Shown piece after piece: positions 44,258-52,475 of a DNA stretch of 64,000 nucleotides. Numbering within the stretch: the first letter of the stretch is position 1; each line of letters opens with the position of its first letter. The stretch is taken from positions 124,001-188,000 of the forward strand of contig NZ_JAFBDU010000004.1 in the NCBI RefSeq assembly GCF_016908395.1, read 5' to 3'. The notes under the pieces are model-generated. The model ran no database searches and was not told the DNA's origin. It saw only the letters and a list, made by a program, of their open reading frames with translations. Both the position numbers and the translations under genes were made by a program. Source of the DNA: Metabacillus crassostreae (GTDB lineage Bacteria > Bacillota > Bacilli > Bacillales > Bacillaceae).

Positions 44258-45466
44258 GTGAAAAAGAATCCTTTTATACTCTCAATATTTTCTTTGCTTT
44301 TATTAACTGGATGTTGGGATAAAACAGAGTTAAATGATGTATCAATTGCAACTGGAATTGCAGTTGATAAAGGAGAAGAAAAGAAGTACAAACTAACAGT
44401 TGAGGTTGTTAATTCTTCTGAATTCTCAAAGCAAGGTGCTGAAGGAAACGCCCCTGTTGTGACATTTTCCCAAGAAGGAAATTCTTTATCAGAGCTTTCA
44501 AATAAAATGAATGTTGGATTAATACGAGAGGTGGTTTATTCACATACAAGGGTCTTATATATAAATGAGGAAGTTGCGAAAGAAGGGATATTAGGATTTT
44601 TAGATTATTTAGAAAGAAGTGGTCATTTTCGAAATGATTTTAATATCCTGATCACTGAAGGACCTGCTTCAGATTATACAAAGATCACATATCCTGTTCA
44701 AAAAAGTCCATCATTAAAGGTCCATCAACAAATTAAGACATTACTGAATGAATGGGGAGGAGATCCACATATTCAGTTAACAGATTTTATTGAAGCAATA
44801 ATTTCTAAAGGTAGAAGTCCTGTGGCTTCAGCTATTATCATTAATGGAGACCCTAAGAAAGGAGCTTCTATCGAAAATAATAAGGAAATAGAAGTTGGAG
44901 CAAGGGTAGAAATGGATGGAATAGCAATCTTTGATAATGAAAAATTGGTAGGTAAAATATCGCTTGAAGATGCTAGGAATTATCTTTGGACCCAAAATCT
45001 TAAAAAAACAAGCTTAACAATACCTTGTGAAGATGAAGCATCTATGGAAAACTTTGATGTGAGAATTATTCATTCTCACAGTAAATTGAGAACAAGCTAT
45101 AAAAACGGAAAGCCGATCCTTCATGTCGATATAAACGGAGAAGGAAGATTGCAGGGAACGGAGTGCAGAAAAGATATAACAAAGCTAGATGTATTCCTAG
45201 AATACGAAAAAAATATGGAAGACCATATTAAAAAGGAAGTAACAAACACGATACAAAAAGTACAAGAAAAGCAAGGTGTTGATATTTTCGGTTTTGGTGA
45301 TGCATTAAATCGATCACAGCCTAAGAAATTTAAAGAAGTTGAAAACAAATGGAACGAGGAATTTATTAAGGGAGAAGTAGAAGTACATGTTGATATGCAT
45401 CTATTACGAAATGGCATAAAAAATAAAAGCTTCTTGTCTGATATCCCAAATGCTGAAGAAGAATAA
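44258..45466 (+). CDS. Spore germination receptor C subunit (GerAC-type lipoprotein)
   Basis: The 402-residue lipoprotein has a signal peptide with lipobox LTGC, followed by WDKTELNDVSIATGIAVDKGE, the GerAC signature. The remainder covers the three-domain GerAC fold (LSNKMNVGLIREVVYSHTRVLYINEEVAKEGI; DGIAIFDNEKLVGKIS). C subunits are lipid-anchored on the outer face of the spore inner membrane and needed for receptor function. GTG start directly follows the A stop, with GGGGAGG upstream. The D-B-A-C order differs from the common A-B-C order. Confidence 0.93.
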   Translation: MKKNPFILSIFSLLLLTGCWDKTELNDVSIATGIAVDKGEEKKYKLTVEVVNSSEFSKQGAEGNAPVVTFSQEGNSLSELSNKMNVGLIREVVYSHTRVLYINEEVAKEGILGFLDYLERSGHFRNDFNILITEGPASDYTKITYPVQKSPSLKVHQQIKTLLNEWGGDPHIQLTDFIEAIISKGRSPVASAIIINGDPKKGASIENNKEIEVGARVEMDGIAIFDNEKLVGKISLEDARNYLWTQNLKKTSLTIPCEDEASMENFDVRIIHSHSKLRTSYKNGKPILHVDINGEGRLQGTECRKDITKLDVFLEYEKNMEDHIKKEVTNTIQKVQEKQGVDIFGFGDALNRSQPKKFKEVENKWNEEFIKGEVEVHVDMHLLRNGIKNKSFLSDIPNAEEE

Positions 45467-45487
45467 AAAATAATACTTCTTATACCA

Positions 45488-45552
45488 AACACCCTATCAC
45501 ATGTCGTTACGCCACCATTTTTTAAGGTGTTACGCCGAGTTGATTGGGTGTT
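45488..45552. terminator. Long inverted repeat, possible bidirectional terminator
   Basis: AACACCCTATCA (45488-45499) and TGATTGGGTGTT (45541-45552) pair with one mismatch. A second nested pair (GTTACGCCACC / GGTGTTACGCC region, rather a direct GTTACGCC repeat) lies in the loop. It separates the ger operon from the convergent HAD gene. Confidence 0.45.
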
Positions 45553-45625
45553 GATTATTAATAATTCTAGCTTTTTGACTTTAATACCTGCTTGGTATAA
45601 ACATGATGAATAAATAAGAGTAGCT

Positions 45626-46489
45626 TTAGATGTTTTTAATAGCTTCTATAATAACAGCGGCTACCCCATTTTCATCATTAGTGAGGGTAGTTTTATCACT
45701 ACAAGCTTTAACCTTTTGTCTAGCGTTGCCCATTGCAACACTAGTTCCGGCAATTTGTAGCATTGACATATCATTCATACTATCTCCAATTGCTATACAA
45801 TCCTCTAGGGGAATCCCCAGTTTTTTTGTTAGTTTCTTGAGGGCAATTCCCTTTGATGCATCTTTATGTTCAAGCTCAAAGTTATGATTAGCAGAAGAAA
45901 CTATCGTTATATCTTCCATTTTACCAAACCTTTTCCATCCATCAGCAAGTTTTTCCTCATGAAAAGAAAAAGCTAAAATATTAAAGATATCAATACCTAG
46001 CTGTTTGATTTCCTTATAGGATTCAACAAAATGAAAGCCAGTTTGACTAAATTGTTTTTCTAATGCATGTTCCAAGAGCTCAATTCTTGTATGAGGATTA
46101 GAACTTATTAAACGGTCCATTTCAATATGTAAAATTTCTCGCCCGTTTAGAGGTGTATAAATATAATCATTACTAAATACTTCATAATAATAATCTTCAT
46201 TTTCTAGTACATTAAGAATTTCATAAGCTGTTTTTGGATCGATAGGTTGTGAATGATAAAGTTCTCCTTTAGGAGTATGAATTGTGGCACCATTTGCTGC
46301 GATGACCCATGTTGTAATACCTGTTTGCTTGAATATATTCATAACATCAAAATGTGCTCGACCTGTTGCAATGACAATTTCAATACCTGATTGTTGGGCA
46401 CGAATAATAGCATCAATGTTTTCTCTACTAATTTCATTTTTACTATTTAATAAGGTACCATCCAAATCTATCGCAATTAATTTAGCCAA
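45626..46489 (-). CDS. Cof-type HAD-IIB phosphatase
   Basis: The 287-residue protein has HAD motif I (AIDLDGTLLNSKNEIS), the C2B cap, the lysine region (HKDASKGIALKKL) and motif IV (IAIGDSMNDMSML). Cof-type enzymes dephosphorylate small phosphorylated metabolites, often sugar or coenzyme phosphates. TTG start; its GGAGG lies within the last codons of the preceding DeoR gene with one base between the genes, so both are cotranscribed. The pairing suggests a sugar-phosphate-related role. Confidence 0.92.
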   Translation of the reverse strand: MAKLIAIDLDGTLLNSKNEISRENIDAIIRAQQSGIEIVIATGRAHFDVMNIFKQTGITTWVIAANGATIHTPKGELYHSQPIDPKTAYEILNVLENEDYYYEVFSNDYIYTPLNGREILHIEMDRLISSNPHTRIELLEHALEKQFSQTGFHFVESYKEIKQLGIDIFNILAFSFHEEKLADGWKRFGKMEDITIVSSANHNFELEHKDASKGIALKKLTKKLGIPLEDCIAIGDSMNDMSMLQIAGTSVAMGNARQKVKACSDKTTLTNDENGVAAVIIEAIKNI

Positions 46490-46490
46490 A

Positions 46491-47273
46491 TTAGTTTCCT
46501 CCTTCGGTTGTATCGTGTAAAGTTACAACTACCTCAACATCATTTTGATTCAACAGTTTTTGAAATTCCTCTGTGGGCTCTTTATCAGTAATAAGCAAGT
46601 CAATATCCTTTATCATGCCAAACCGGTAATATCCGGTCACACCCAATTTTGTATGATCTGCAAGTAAAATAACTTGTTTAGCTTGTTCCATCATTTTCTT
46701 CATCACAGCACCGTCTTCTTCATGAGCAACAGTGAGACCACATTCAGAAATCCCAATAACACCTATAAATGCTTTATCCACATGATAGTGTGAAAGCCTT
46801 TCGATTACTGAGGTACCATAAACGTATCGATGCTCCTTTTGAAATTCTCCACCCAATAAGTGAATATTGGCTTTTGAATTTTTAGATAAAATATCAGCTT
46901 GGTTGATCGAATTTGTAATGATAGTACAGTCAATATCTCCCAAATGTTCGGCACAGGCCTGCACAGTTGTTGATGTATCTAAAATAATATAGTCGCCATG
47001 CTGAATAAGTGTTGCAGCCTTTTGTCCTATACTTTGCTTTTCAGCTGAAACAACCTGTAATCGATTGGAATAATTTTTAACTTCATTATGTAGAGACGGT
47101 AAAATTGCCCCTCCTCTTGTACGAATAATTAGTTTATCTTCTTCTAGTTTGACTAAATCTCTTCTTGCAGTATCTCTTGAAACATCGTAAAGACTGCAGA
47201 TTTCATCAACAGATATTCGTTTTGAAATCTTTAAATAATCAACAATGGCACGTAATCTTTCTTCTTGGAACAT
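46491..47273 (-). CDS. DeoR/GlpR-family transcriptional regulator
   Basis: The 260-residue protein has the N-terminal DeoR winged helix (ERLRAIVDYLKISKRISVDEICSLYDVSRDTARRDLVKLEEDKLIIRTRGGAIL) and the C-terminal sugar-phosphate-sensing domain (GDYIILDTSTTVQACAEHL, NIHLLGGE, FIGVIGISECGLTV, LLADHTKLG). It is cotranscribed with the HAD phosphatase. Ten-bp-phased TAAGT repeats cover its promoter, so it probably represses itself until an effector binds. Confidence 0.94.
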   Translation of the reverse strand: MFQEERLRAIVDYLKISKRISVDEICSLYDVSRDTARRDLVKLEEDKLIIRTRGGAILPSLHNEVKNYSNRLQVVSAEKQSIGQKAATLIQHGDYIILDTSTTVQACAEHLGDIDCTIITNSINQADILSKNSKANIHLLGGEFQKEHRYVYGTSVIERLSHYHVDKAFIGVIGISECGLTVAHEEDGAVMKKMMEQAKQVILLADHTKLGVTGYYRFGMIKDIDLLITDKEPTEEFQKLLNQNDVEVVVTLHDTTEGGN

Positions 47274-47290
47274 GTAAACACACCTCTTCG

Positions 47291-47355
47291 TAAGTGTTTG
47301 TAAGTATTTATGATTTATTGTAAGTAATTATAAGTTATTGATCTGATATATTCAA
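47291..47355 (-). promoter_or_regulatory. Promoter and phased repeat operator of the deoR-type gene
   Basis: On the minus strand TTGAAT (plus 47350-47355) and TATAAT (47327-47332) are 17 bases apart, an almost ideal SigA promoter. The plus-strand motif TAAGT occurs at 47291, 47301, 47321 and 47331, so on one helix face, overlapping the -10 box and transcription start. This is the expected shape of a DeoR-type autorepression site. Confidence 0.65.
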
Positions 47356-47472
47356 TATAGAAATTGACCTATTTAGTGATTTGAAAGGTAAAATTATGAT
47401 TTAGAATAAAAAGAGTCTGTAGGGTGTCTAATACGTTCGCATTTGATCAGACCCTAGAGCATTGTGAATGAG

Positions 47473-47505
47473 AAATTCTATAATTAGCTTATAATTATAG
47501 AATTT
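47473..47505. promoter_or_regulatory. 13-bp perfect inverted repeat upstream of the HTH gene
   Basis: AAATTCTATAATT and its exact complement flank a 7-bp spacer. It lies just upstream of TATAAT (47511-47516), the likely -10 box of the next gene, so it could be an operator for the small HTH protein. The remainder of the 47356-47551 gap contains nothing recognisable. Confidence 0.5.
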
Positions 47506-47551
47506 TCATCTATAATAGATGTGACTATAAAAAACTGTGTAGGTGAAAAAA

Positions 47552-47782
47552 ATGTATTTAACATTAAATGAAGCGGCCGAGTATTTATCAATCTCAGAGG
47601 AACAGGTAAAAAGTCTTATTTTAGAGAAGAAAATAAGAGCTCTTTATGATGGTGATGAGTATCTAATTAATAAAGATCAATTTAAAACTCATTTCGAACA
47701 ACTAGAAAAGTACAAAGAGTTAATTGATGAATATATGAAGGAACCAATTCCAGAGGATCCAGATGTAAAGGATGAAGATTAA
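47552..47782 (+). CDS. Small excisionase-like helix-turn-helix protein
   Basis: The 76-residue protein has a MerR/excisionase-type HTH at the N-terminus (MYLTLNEAAEYLSISEEQVKSLILEKKIRALYDGDEYLINKDQF), as in HTH_17 proteins, and an acidic C-terminal tail (EPIPEDPDVKDED). Such proteins bind DNA in gene regulation or recombination; no integrase is nearby, so regulation is more likely. ATG 47552 is preferred because AGGTG lies six bases upstream; GTG 47543 lies on that RBS. Confidence 0.8.
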   Translation: MYLTLNEAAEYLSISEEQVKSLILEKKIRALYDGDEYLINKDQFKTHFEQLEKYKELIDEYMKEPIPEDPDVKDED

Positions 47783-47957
47783 ATCCCAATAAAAGGTACC
47801 TTTTAATGAAGAAGACATGCCACTATATTGTTCATTTTAAGTTTAGGGATATCAAAGGAGTACAGGAAAAGTTTACTCTCTATTTTTGTTAGATAAATGC
47901 AAAAATTTATTGGTCATTTCAGTAAAATGGGATGAACTTTTTTTAAAATAATGTTAT

Positions 47958-47971
47958 CATTATCGATAATG
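47958..47971. promoter_or_regulatory. 14-bp palindrome just upstream of the hydrolase gene
   Basis: CATTATCGATAATG is a perfect palindrome next to a TATAAT box (47974-47979) and the AAGGAG site. It resembles Fur-type ATTATC half-sites but not the full consensus. Confidence 0.35.
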
Positions 47972-47996
47972 GTTATAATGAAAAGGAGTGAATTTT

Positions 47997-48968
47997 ATGC
48001 TATCGTTAAAAGAGGAGTTCTTTTCAGTTAAAAACGATATTACCTTAAAAGGAACCTTAGCAATACCGCAAATTGATCAGGAGCAATTTCCTGCAATCAT
48101 CATGATTAATGGATCAGGCAGTGCAGACAGAGATGGTAATATGAAAAAACCAAAGCTAATCACGAATTTATATAAAGAGCTAGCTCATTTCATAACAAAT
48201 CTAGGCTTCATAACTCTTCTTTATGATAAAAGGTCAGTAGGTGAAAGTGAAGGAAATCCATTTACATCAGGAATGGAGGATTTAGTAACAGATGTAAAAA
48301 GTATGATTACTTTCTTGAAACAGCACCCAAAAGTAAGAGGGAAAGAAATTATACTCCTTGGACATAGTGAAGGGTGCATATTAGCAACAAGAGTTAGTGA
48401 AGAGGTTGAGGATCTAGCTGGCTTAATTTTATTAGGTGGTGCTGGAACAAGCTTAGCAGAACCAATGGATTACCAAAATCAGCTTTTATTAGAAGAAATT
48501 CAGCGAATGAAGGGAATAAAGGGTAAGTTACTAAGAAGATTAGTAACGAAAGAGAAAATAAACAAGCAAACAAAGCAGCTGCATAATAAATTAGAACAAA
48601 CATCAGGTGATTACATTAGAATGAGTATGAGGAAAATACCAGCAAAATGGTTCCGAGAGCATTTTGCTTATAAAAGTGAACAAGTATTACATTCTTTGGA
48701 GAGAGCTAATTGTCCGATATTAGCTATTACTGGTGAGAAAGATGTTCAAATGGATATTGCAGAGTTAAGTCGACTTCAACAGCTTGATAAAAAAGATGTT
48801 ACGGTAGTGGGTATAAAAGATATGGATCATATGTTAAAGAAGTATACAGGTGAGAAAACCATTTTAAATATTATGAAACAGTATAAAAAAGAAGCAACTG
48901 ATCCAATTCACTTTCAACTAAAAGAAGAGTTGGTTACATGGTTACATGCAAACTACTTACAAAAATAA
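47997..48968 (+). CDS. Alpha/beta hydrolase
   Basis: The 323-residue soluble protein starts with a beta-rich region (KEEFFSVKNDITLKGTLAIP), then the oxyanion loop (IIMINGSGSADRDGN), the nucleophile motif LLGHSEGC with Ser124, an alpha-helical cap, and the acid and base (LAITGEKDVQMDI; IKDMDHML). The family includes serine aminopeptidases and bacillopeptidase-type esterases; the substrate is unknown. ATG 47997 is chosen for its spacing from AAGGAG; a frame opening at 47988 lies on the RBS. Confidence 0.87.
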   Translation: MLSLKEEFFSVKNDITLKGTLAIPQIDQEQFPAIIMINGSGSADRDGNMKKPKLITNLYKELAHFITNLGFITLLYDKRSVGESEGNPFTSGMEDLVTDVKSMITFLKQHPKVRGKEIILLGHSEGCILATRVSEEVEDLAGLILLGGAGTSLAEPMDYQNQLLLEEIQRMKGIKGKLLRRLVTKEKINKQTKQLHNKLEQTSGDYIRMSMRKIPAKWFREHFAYKSEQVLHSLERANCPILAITGEKDVQMDIAELSRLQQLDKKDVTVVGIKDMDHMLKKYTGEKTILNIMKQYKKEATDPIHFQLKEELVTWLHANYLQK

Positions 48969-49296
48969 GGTAAGTAGTTTTTTTATGGGAAGAAAGTCTC
49001 TAATTATTAGATGCCGCAGCTACCCTTTTTTCATAAAATCATTTTTGTTGTTCTTATATAAGAACAGAAAGATAGCTACACTAGAATAATGGTGTAATTC
49101 GACATGGTTTTAGGGTTGGAAATATTTCCTTTAGTAATATATGAGCTTTAATAGGAATTATACTAATTCCTATTAATCAATTGCTTGCAATATATGTCGA
49201 ATAATGTAGATATTTTTAGAAAATTATAGCCTAGTAGAGAATTGTTCGCTATAATGATATAAGAATATAGAACTAATTTTAAGGGGAGAAAAATAG
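48969..49296. other. Intergenic stretch with the leader of the Med-like gene
   Basis: About 330 bp without an ORF. A weak hairpin near 48950-48990 (AAGTAGTTT) may end the hydrolase transcript. The 3' end carries AAGGGGAG before the ATG at 49297. Nothing else recognised. Confidence 0.4.
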
Positions 49297-50298
49297 ATGC
49301 AACAATCTAGTCAGCTTAAGATGATTAGTATAATAACGGGGATTGTTGTTATTGTTATATTAGGGACAATTATCTTTCAATCTAGGGGAATAATCTTACA
49401 AACTACATCCAATGTATTTAGTGGTAAAACAAAGGTAGCGATTATAACATCAGATGTTGTCGTTGATCAAAGCTGGGGAAGTCTTGCTTATAAAGGGATG
49501 TTAAAGATAGAAGAGCAATATCCAGTAAATGTTACGTTTTATAGTGAAATAGACAAAGAGAAGGAAATGAAAGCTACAATTTCAGAAGCAATTAATGCAG
49601 GATCAAAGCTTATTATTGGTCATGGTCGAGAATTTTCAGACACCTTTACTGTAGCTGCAAAAAAACATAAAAATGTACAATTTATTACAATTCATGGTTC
49701 ATCTAAATATAGTAATCAATCTGTTTATACATTCGATCAAGGAGAAGTGGAATATTTCGCTGCATTATCTGCTGTTCTTGCTACAAAAACAAATAAAGTA
49801 GCCCTAATAGATGCTGATTACGCACGTGAAAAAAACCCTGAATTTGAAGCAGCTCTCACCCATTATAACCCTGAGATAGAGTTCTTTTATGAAGCTGTTG
49901 GAAGCAGAGATGATGGTGTTACTGCTAAGAAATTATTTAAAAAGTTGATTGAGCAAGGTGTTGACGTTGTTTATAGTAAAGGAAATTCATTTAATCGTGA
50001 TATTATAGATTTAGCTAAAAAAGAAGGGATATATGTTATTGGTTATTTAGATGATCAATCATATATGGCGAAGAATCTTGTTTTGACAAGTGTGACAAAT
50101 GATGTGCCACAAGCATATGTTTCGATAATGGAAGATTACTTTAGTTCAAAGGGAGTACCTAAAGGAAAAGTGTTGTTAACTAAAGAAGATGGAGTATACA
50201 GCTTGGCACCTTTTGGTCCGATGTTTTCTAATGAAGATATTAAATTTATTGAAAATGAAATGAAGCAATACGATAATGGTGAGTTAATCTTTCCATAG
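49297..50298 (+). CDS. Med-like BMP-family extracellular binding protein
   Basis: The 333-residue protein is anchored by an N-terminal membrane helix (residues 9-28, no lipobox cysteine) and has the basic membrane protein (BMP/PnrA) fold outside: KVAIITSDVVVDQSWGSLAYKGM, IIGHGREFSDTF, and QGVDVVYSKGNSFNRDI. B. subtilis Med, which affects competence and the KinD sporulation kinase, has this form. Here the gene is followed after 50 bp by a sporulation-type kinase, and no ABC permease or ATPase accompanies it, so a sensing role is more likely than transport. The ligand is unknown (BMP relatives bind nucleosides). Confidence 0.85.
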   Translation: MQQSSQLKMISIITGIVVIVILGTIIFQSRGIILQTTSNVFSGKTKVAIITSDVVVDQSWGSLAYKGMLKIEEQYPVNVTFYSEIDKEKEMKATISEAINAGSKLIIGHGREFSDTFTVAAKKHKNVQFITIHGSSKYSNQSVYTFDQGEVEYFAALSAVLATKTNKVALIDADYAREKNPEFEAALTHYNPEIEFFYEAVGSRDDGVTAKKLFKKLIEQGVDVVYSKGNSFNRDIIDLAKKEGIYVIGYLDDQSYMAKNLVLTSVTNDVPQAYVSIMEDYFSSKGVPKGKVLLTKEDGVYSLAPFGPMFSNEDIKFIENEMKQYDNGELIFP

Positions 50299-50348
50299 AG
50301 TTAACGATAAATCTAGCACTCTATACAAGAAAAGATAGGAGGATTGTG

Positions 50349-52142
50349 ATGAAAAAATTATTAAAAACTATGTCTTTCCGTACAAAAATTCTTACAATCC
50401 TTCTAATACTAACGATTATTTTAAGTGGCTTTTCATTAATTCTTGTGCAATCGATCGAAGAAATCACCCAAGTAAGTAATAAAATTAAGCGAACAAATAT
50501 ACCAGAGCTTTATTTATTAAATCAGTGGGAAAAAGAACTTGGAGTAAAAGAATATATTGTTAATGATTATCTAGAAAATAACCTATGCTGTAATCTTGTT
50601 GAAGAGTACCAAGCATATACTTTAGATATGGAAGAAAACATGAAAGACTCTGACACGATTCCAGATTCATTGAGTAATATTAAGAAAAGAATAGATCTGC
50701 TAGATTTTATGATTATCAATAATATTCAAGGTCTCATCGCTTTTGATGATAAGCCTGCTACTAGAGAGTATTTTCACTCAACCTTTTTGCCACAGCTTAA
50801 TGAGTTAAAACAAGATATAAAGACTTCAAAAAAACAAACAATCTCACAGTTTGATGGTCACTCTAACCAATTTTCTACAATTATCAAAAGCTCGTTATGG
50901 CTACTCATCTTAGTTACAGCTGGAGCTATTTTAATGTCAATTATTGTTTCATACCGAATAAGCTCAAGCTTAACAAAACCGATTGAAACGGTTGTAAACA
51001 AAGTAGATAAAATAGCCAATGGAGAATATGGGCTAACTATCGATTCTACAGAACAAACTGAATTTAACCATCTAACAAATTCAATCAATCAAATGTCAGT
51101 AAAACTAAGAGAATCGTTTAACACGATTGTGAATGATAAAGTTTACCGTGAACAAATATTAAACTCATTACCTGTTGGAATTATCAGGATCACAGATGAT
51201 CCACAAGAAATGACGAGTAATTCTACAGCTGCTAATATACTTAACATGGATAACAAAGAGATCGATAATAAATGCTTAGAGAATATCGAGGAATTAAATG
51301 AGGAATTCTGGAAAATTCTCTCGACAAAGGCAATAACATCTCATACAAAAGTACTTTTTGTAACAGAGCAGGGAGCAAAACACTTACTAGTTTCTCAGGC
51401 AGAGCTTAAAAATCAACAGCAGCAAGTTATAGGAAGAATAGTTAATTTTGTGGACATAACAGAAACAGAAGTATTGGAGAACCGAATGCATAAATCAGAG
51501 AAGTTAGCTGTTGTCGGTGAGATAGCAGCAGGAGCTGCACATGAAATTCGTAATCCGCTCGCTGTTATTCATGGTTTTCTTTCGTTGATGGAACAATCCA
51601 TATCAAATGAAAATAAAGAACAATTTCATATCCCTCTCCTTATGAAGGAAGTAGAACGAATCAACACGATAATCGAAGAGATGCTTCTTTTATCTAAGCC
51701 AGGGGCTCCAAATAAAAAGGAAGTTTTCTTGGAGGATGTTCTTAAAGACTTTTTACCACTTATTATTGAAGCAACTGAGAATGTCAACTTTTCAATTGAC
51801 CTGAACAGAATGCCGCTAAATATAGATGCTAAACAAATAAAACAGGTTTTTCATAATTTGATACGTAATAGTATTGAAGCAATGGATGGTAAAGGAAATT
51901 TATCTATTTTTTCAGTTGTGCAAAATAACTTTTATCACATCTTTATAAAGGATAGTGGCCAAGGAATTCCTAAACACATTATTGATAATCTCTATGAACC
52001 ATTTACAAGCAATAAGGAAAATGGAACAGGTCTGGGATTAATGGTCGTGAAAAGAGTTATTGAAAACCACAATGGACATATAGAGTTACATGAAACGTCT
52101 ACAGAAGGAACAACCTTCTTAATCAGTTTGCCTTTGAAATAA
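50349..52142 (+). CDS. Orphan sensor histidine kinase of the sporulation type
   Basis: The 597-residue kinase has a membrane helix (about 12-32), a 140-residue extracellular helical domain with a Cys pair, a second helix (about 178-200), HAMP (ITKPIETVVNKVDKIANGEYGLTI), a PAS domain (QILNSLPVGIIRITDD ... VNFVDITETE), the HisKA box AAGAAHEIRNPLAVIHGFLSLM with phospho-acceptor His398, and a HATPase_c (VFHNLIRNSIEAM, GTGLGLMV). There is no response regulator gene beside it, and the HEIRNP box is like that of KinA-KinE, so Spo0F is a likely phospho-acceptor. ATG 50349 lies six bases after GGAGG. Confidence 0.92.
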   Translation: MKKLLKTMSFRTKILTILLILTIILSGFSLILVQSIEEITQVSNKIKRTNIPELYLLNQWEKELGVKEYIVNDYLENNLCCNLVEEYQAYTLDMEENMKDSDTIPDSLSNIKKRIDLLDFMIINNIQGLIAFDDKPATREYFHSTFLPQLNELKQDIKTSKKQTISQFDGHSNQFSTIIKSSLWLLILVTAGAILMSIIVSYRISSSLTKPIETVVNKVDKIANGEYGLTIDSTEQTEFNHLTNSINQMSVKLRESFNTIVNDKVYREQILNSLPVGIIRITDDPQEMTSNSTAANILNMDNKEIDNKCLENIEELNEEFWKILSTKAITSHTKVLFVTEQGAKHLLVSQAELKNQQQQVIGRIVNFVDITETEVLENRMHKSEKLAVVGEIAAGAAHEIRNPLAVIHGFLSLMEQSISNENKEQFHIPLLMKEVERINTIIEEMLLLSKPGAPNKKEVFLEDVLKDFLPLIIEATENVNFSIDLNRMPLNIDAKQIKQVFHNLIRNSIEAMDGKGNLSIFSVVQNNFYHIFIKDSGQGIPKHIIDNLYEPFTSNKENGTGLGLMVVKRVIENHNGHIELHETSTEGTTFLISLPLK

Positions 52143-52254
52143 GGGCTGATTTGAAAGTTGGATGATGAAAAGAATATAGCAGGAATGTGGCGTGGATTCA
52201 TATTGAATTCACGTTTTTTGTGTTTGATGATATTACGTTCATTTTAGAGTAGGT

Positions 52255-52410
52255 GAAGGACAAAAGCGAGAGGATAGCATGAGAAAAAGGTCATCATAGA
52301 GCTTATGAAGGACAAAAGCGAGAGGATAGCGCACTCAAAAGTCCATCAAAAAGCCGATAAAGCCCATAAGCAAGAGAAAACCCCGAGCAAAAGGTCGTCA
52401 TAAGCACCAA
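52255..52410. repeat. Intergenic repeat region with GAAGGACAAAAGCGAGAGGA blocks
   Basis: A 24-bp block is repeated exactly at 52255-52278 and 52307-52330. It is interleaved with related AAAAGGTCATCAT, AAAAGTCCATCAA and AAAAGGTCGTCATAAGC segments up to about 52405. There is no ORF in 52143-52475. It lies between convergent genes and is unlike the 21-bp arrays elsewhere in the window. Confidence 0.7.
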
Positions 52411-52438
52411 TAATCTTTCTAATTAACACCCAAACACA

Positions 52439-52470
52439 AAAAGGATGACAAAACCAATTGCCATCCCTTT
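52439..52470 (-). terminator. Terminator of the glnS gene
   Basis: On the minus strand AAGGGATGGCA pairs imperfectly with TGTCATCCTT and is followed by TTTTTGTG. Confidence 0.65.
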
Positions 52471-52475
52471 TACAT

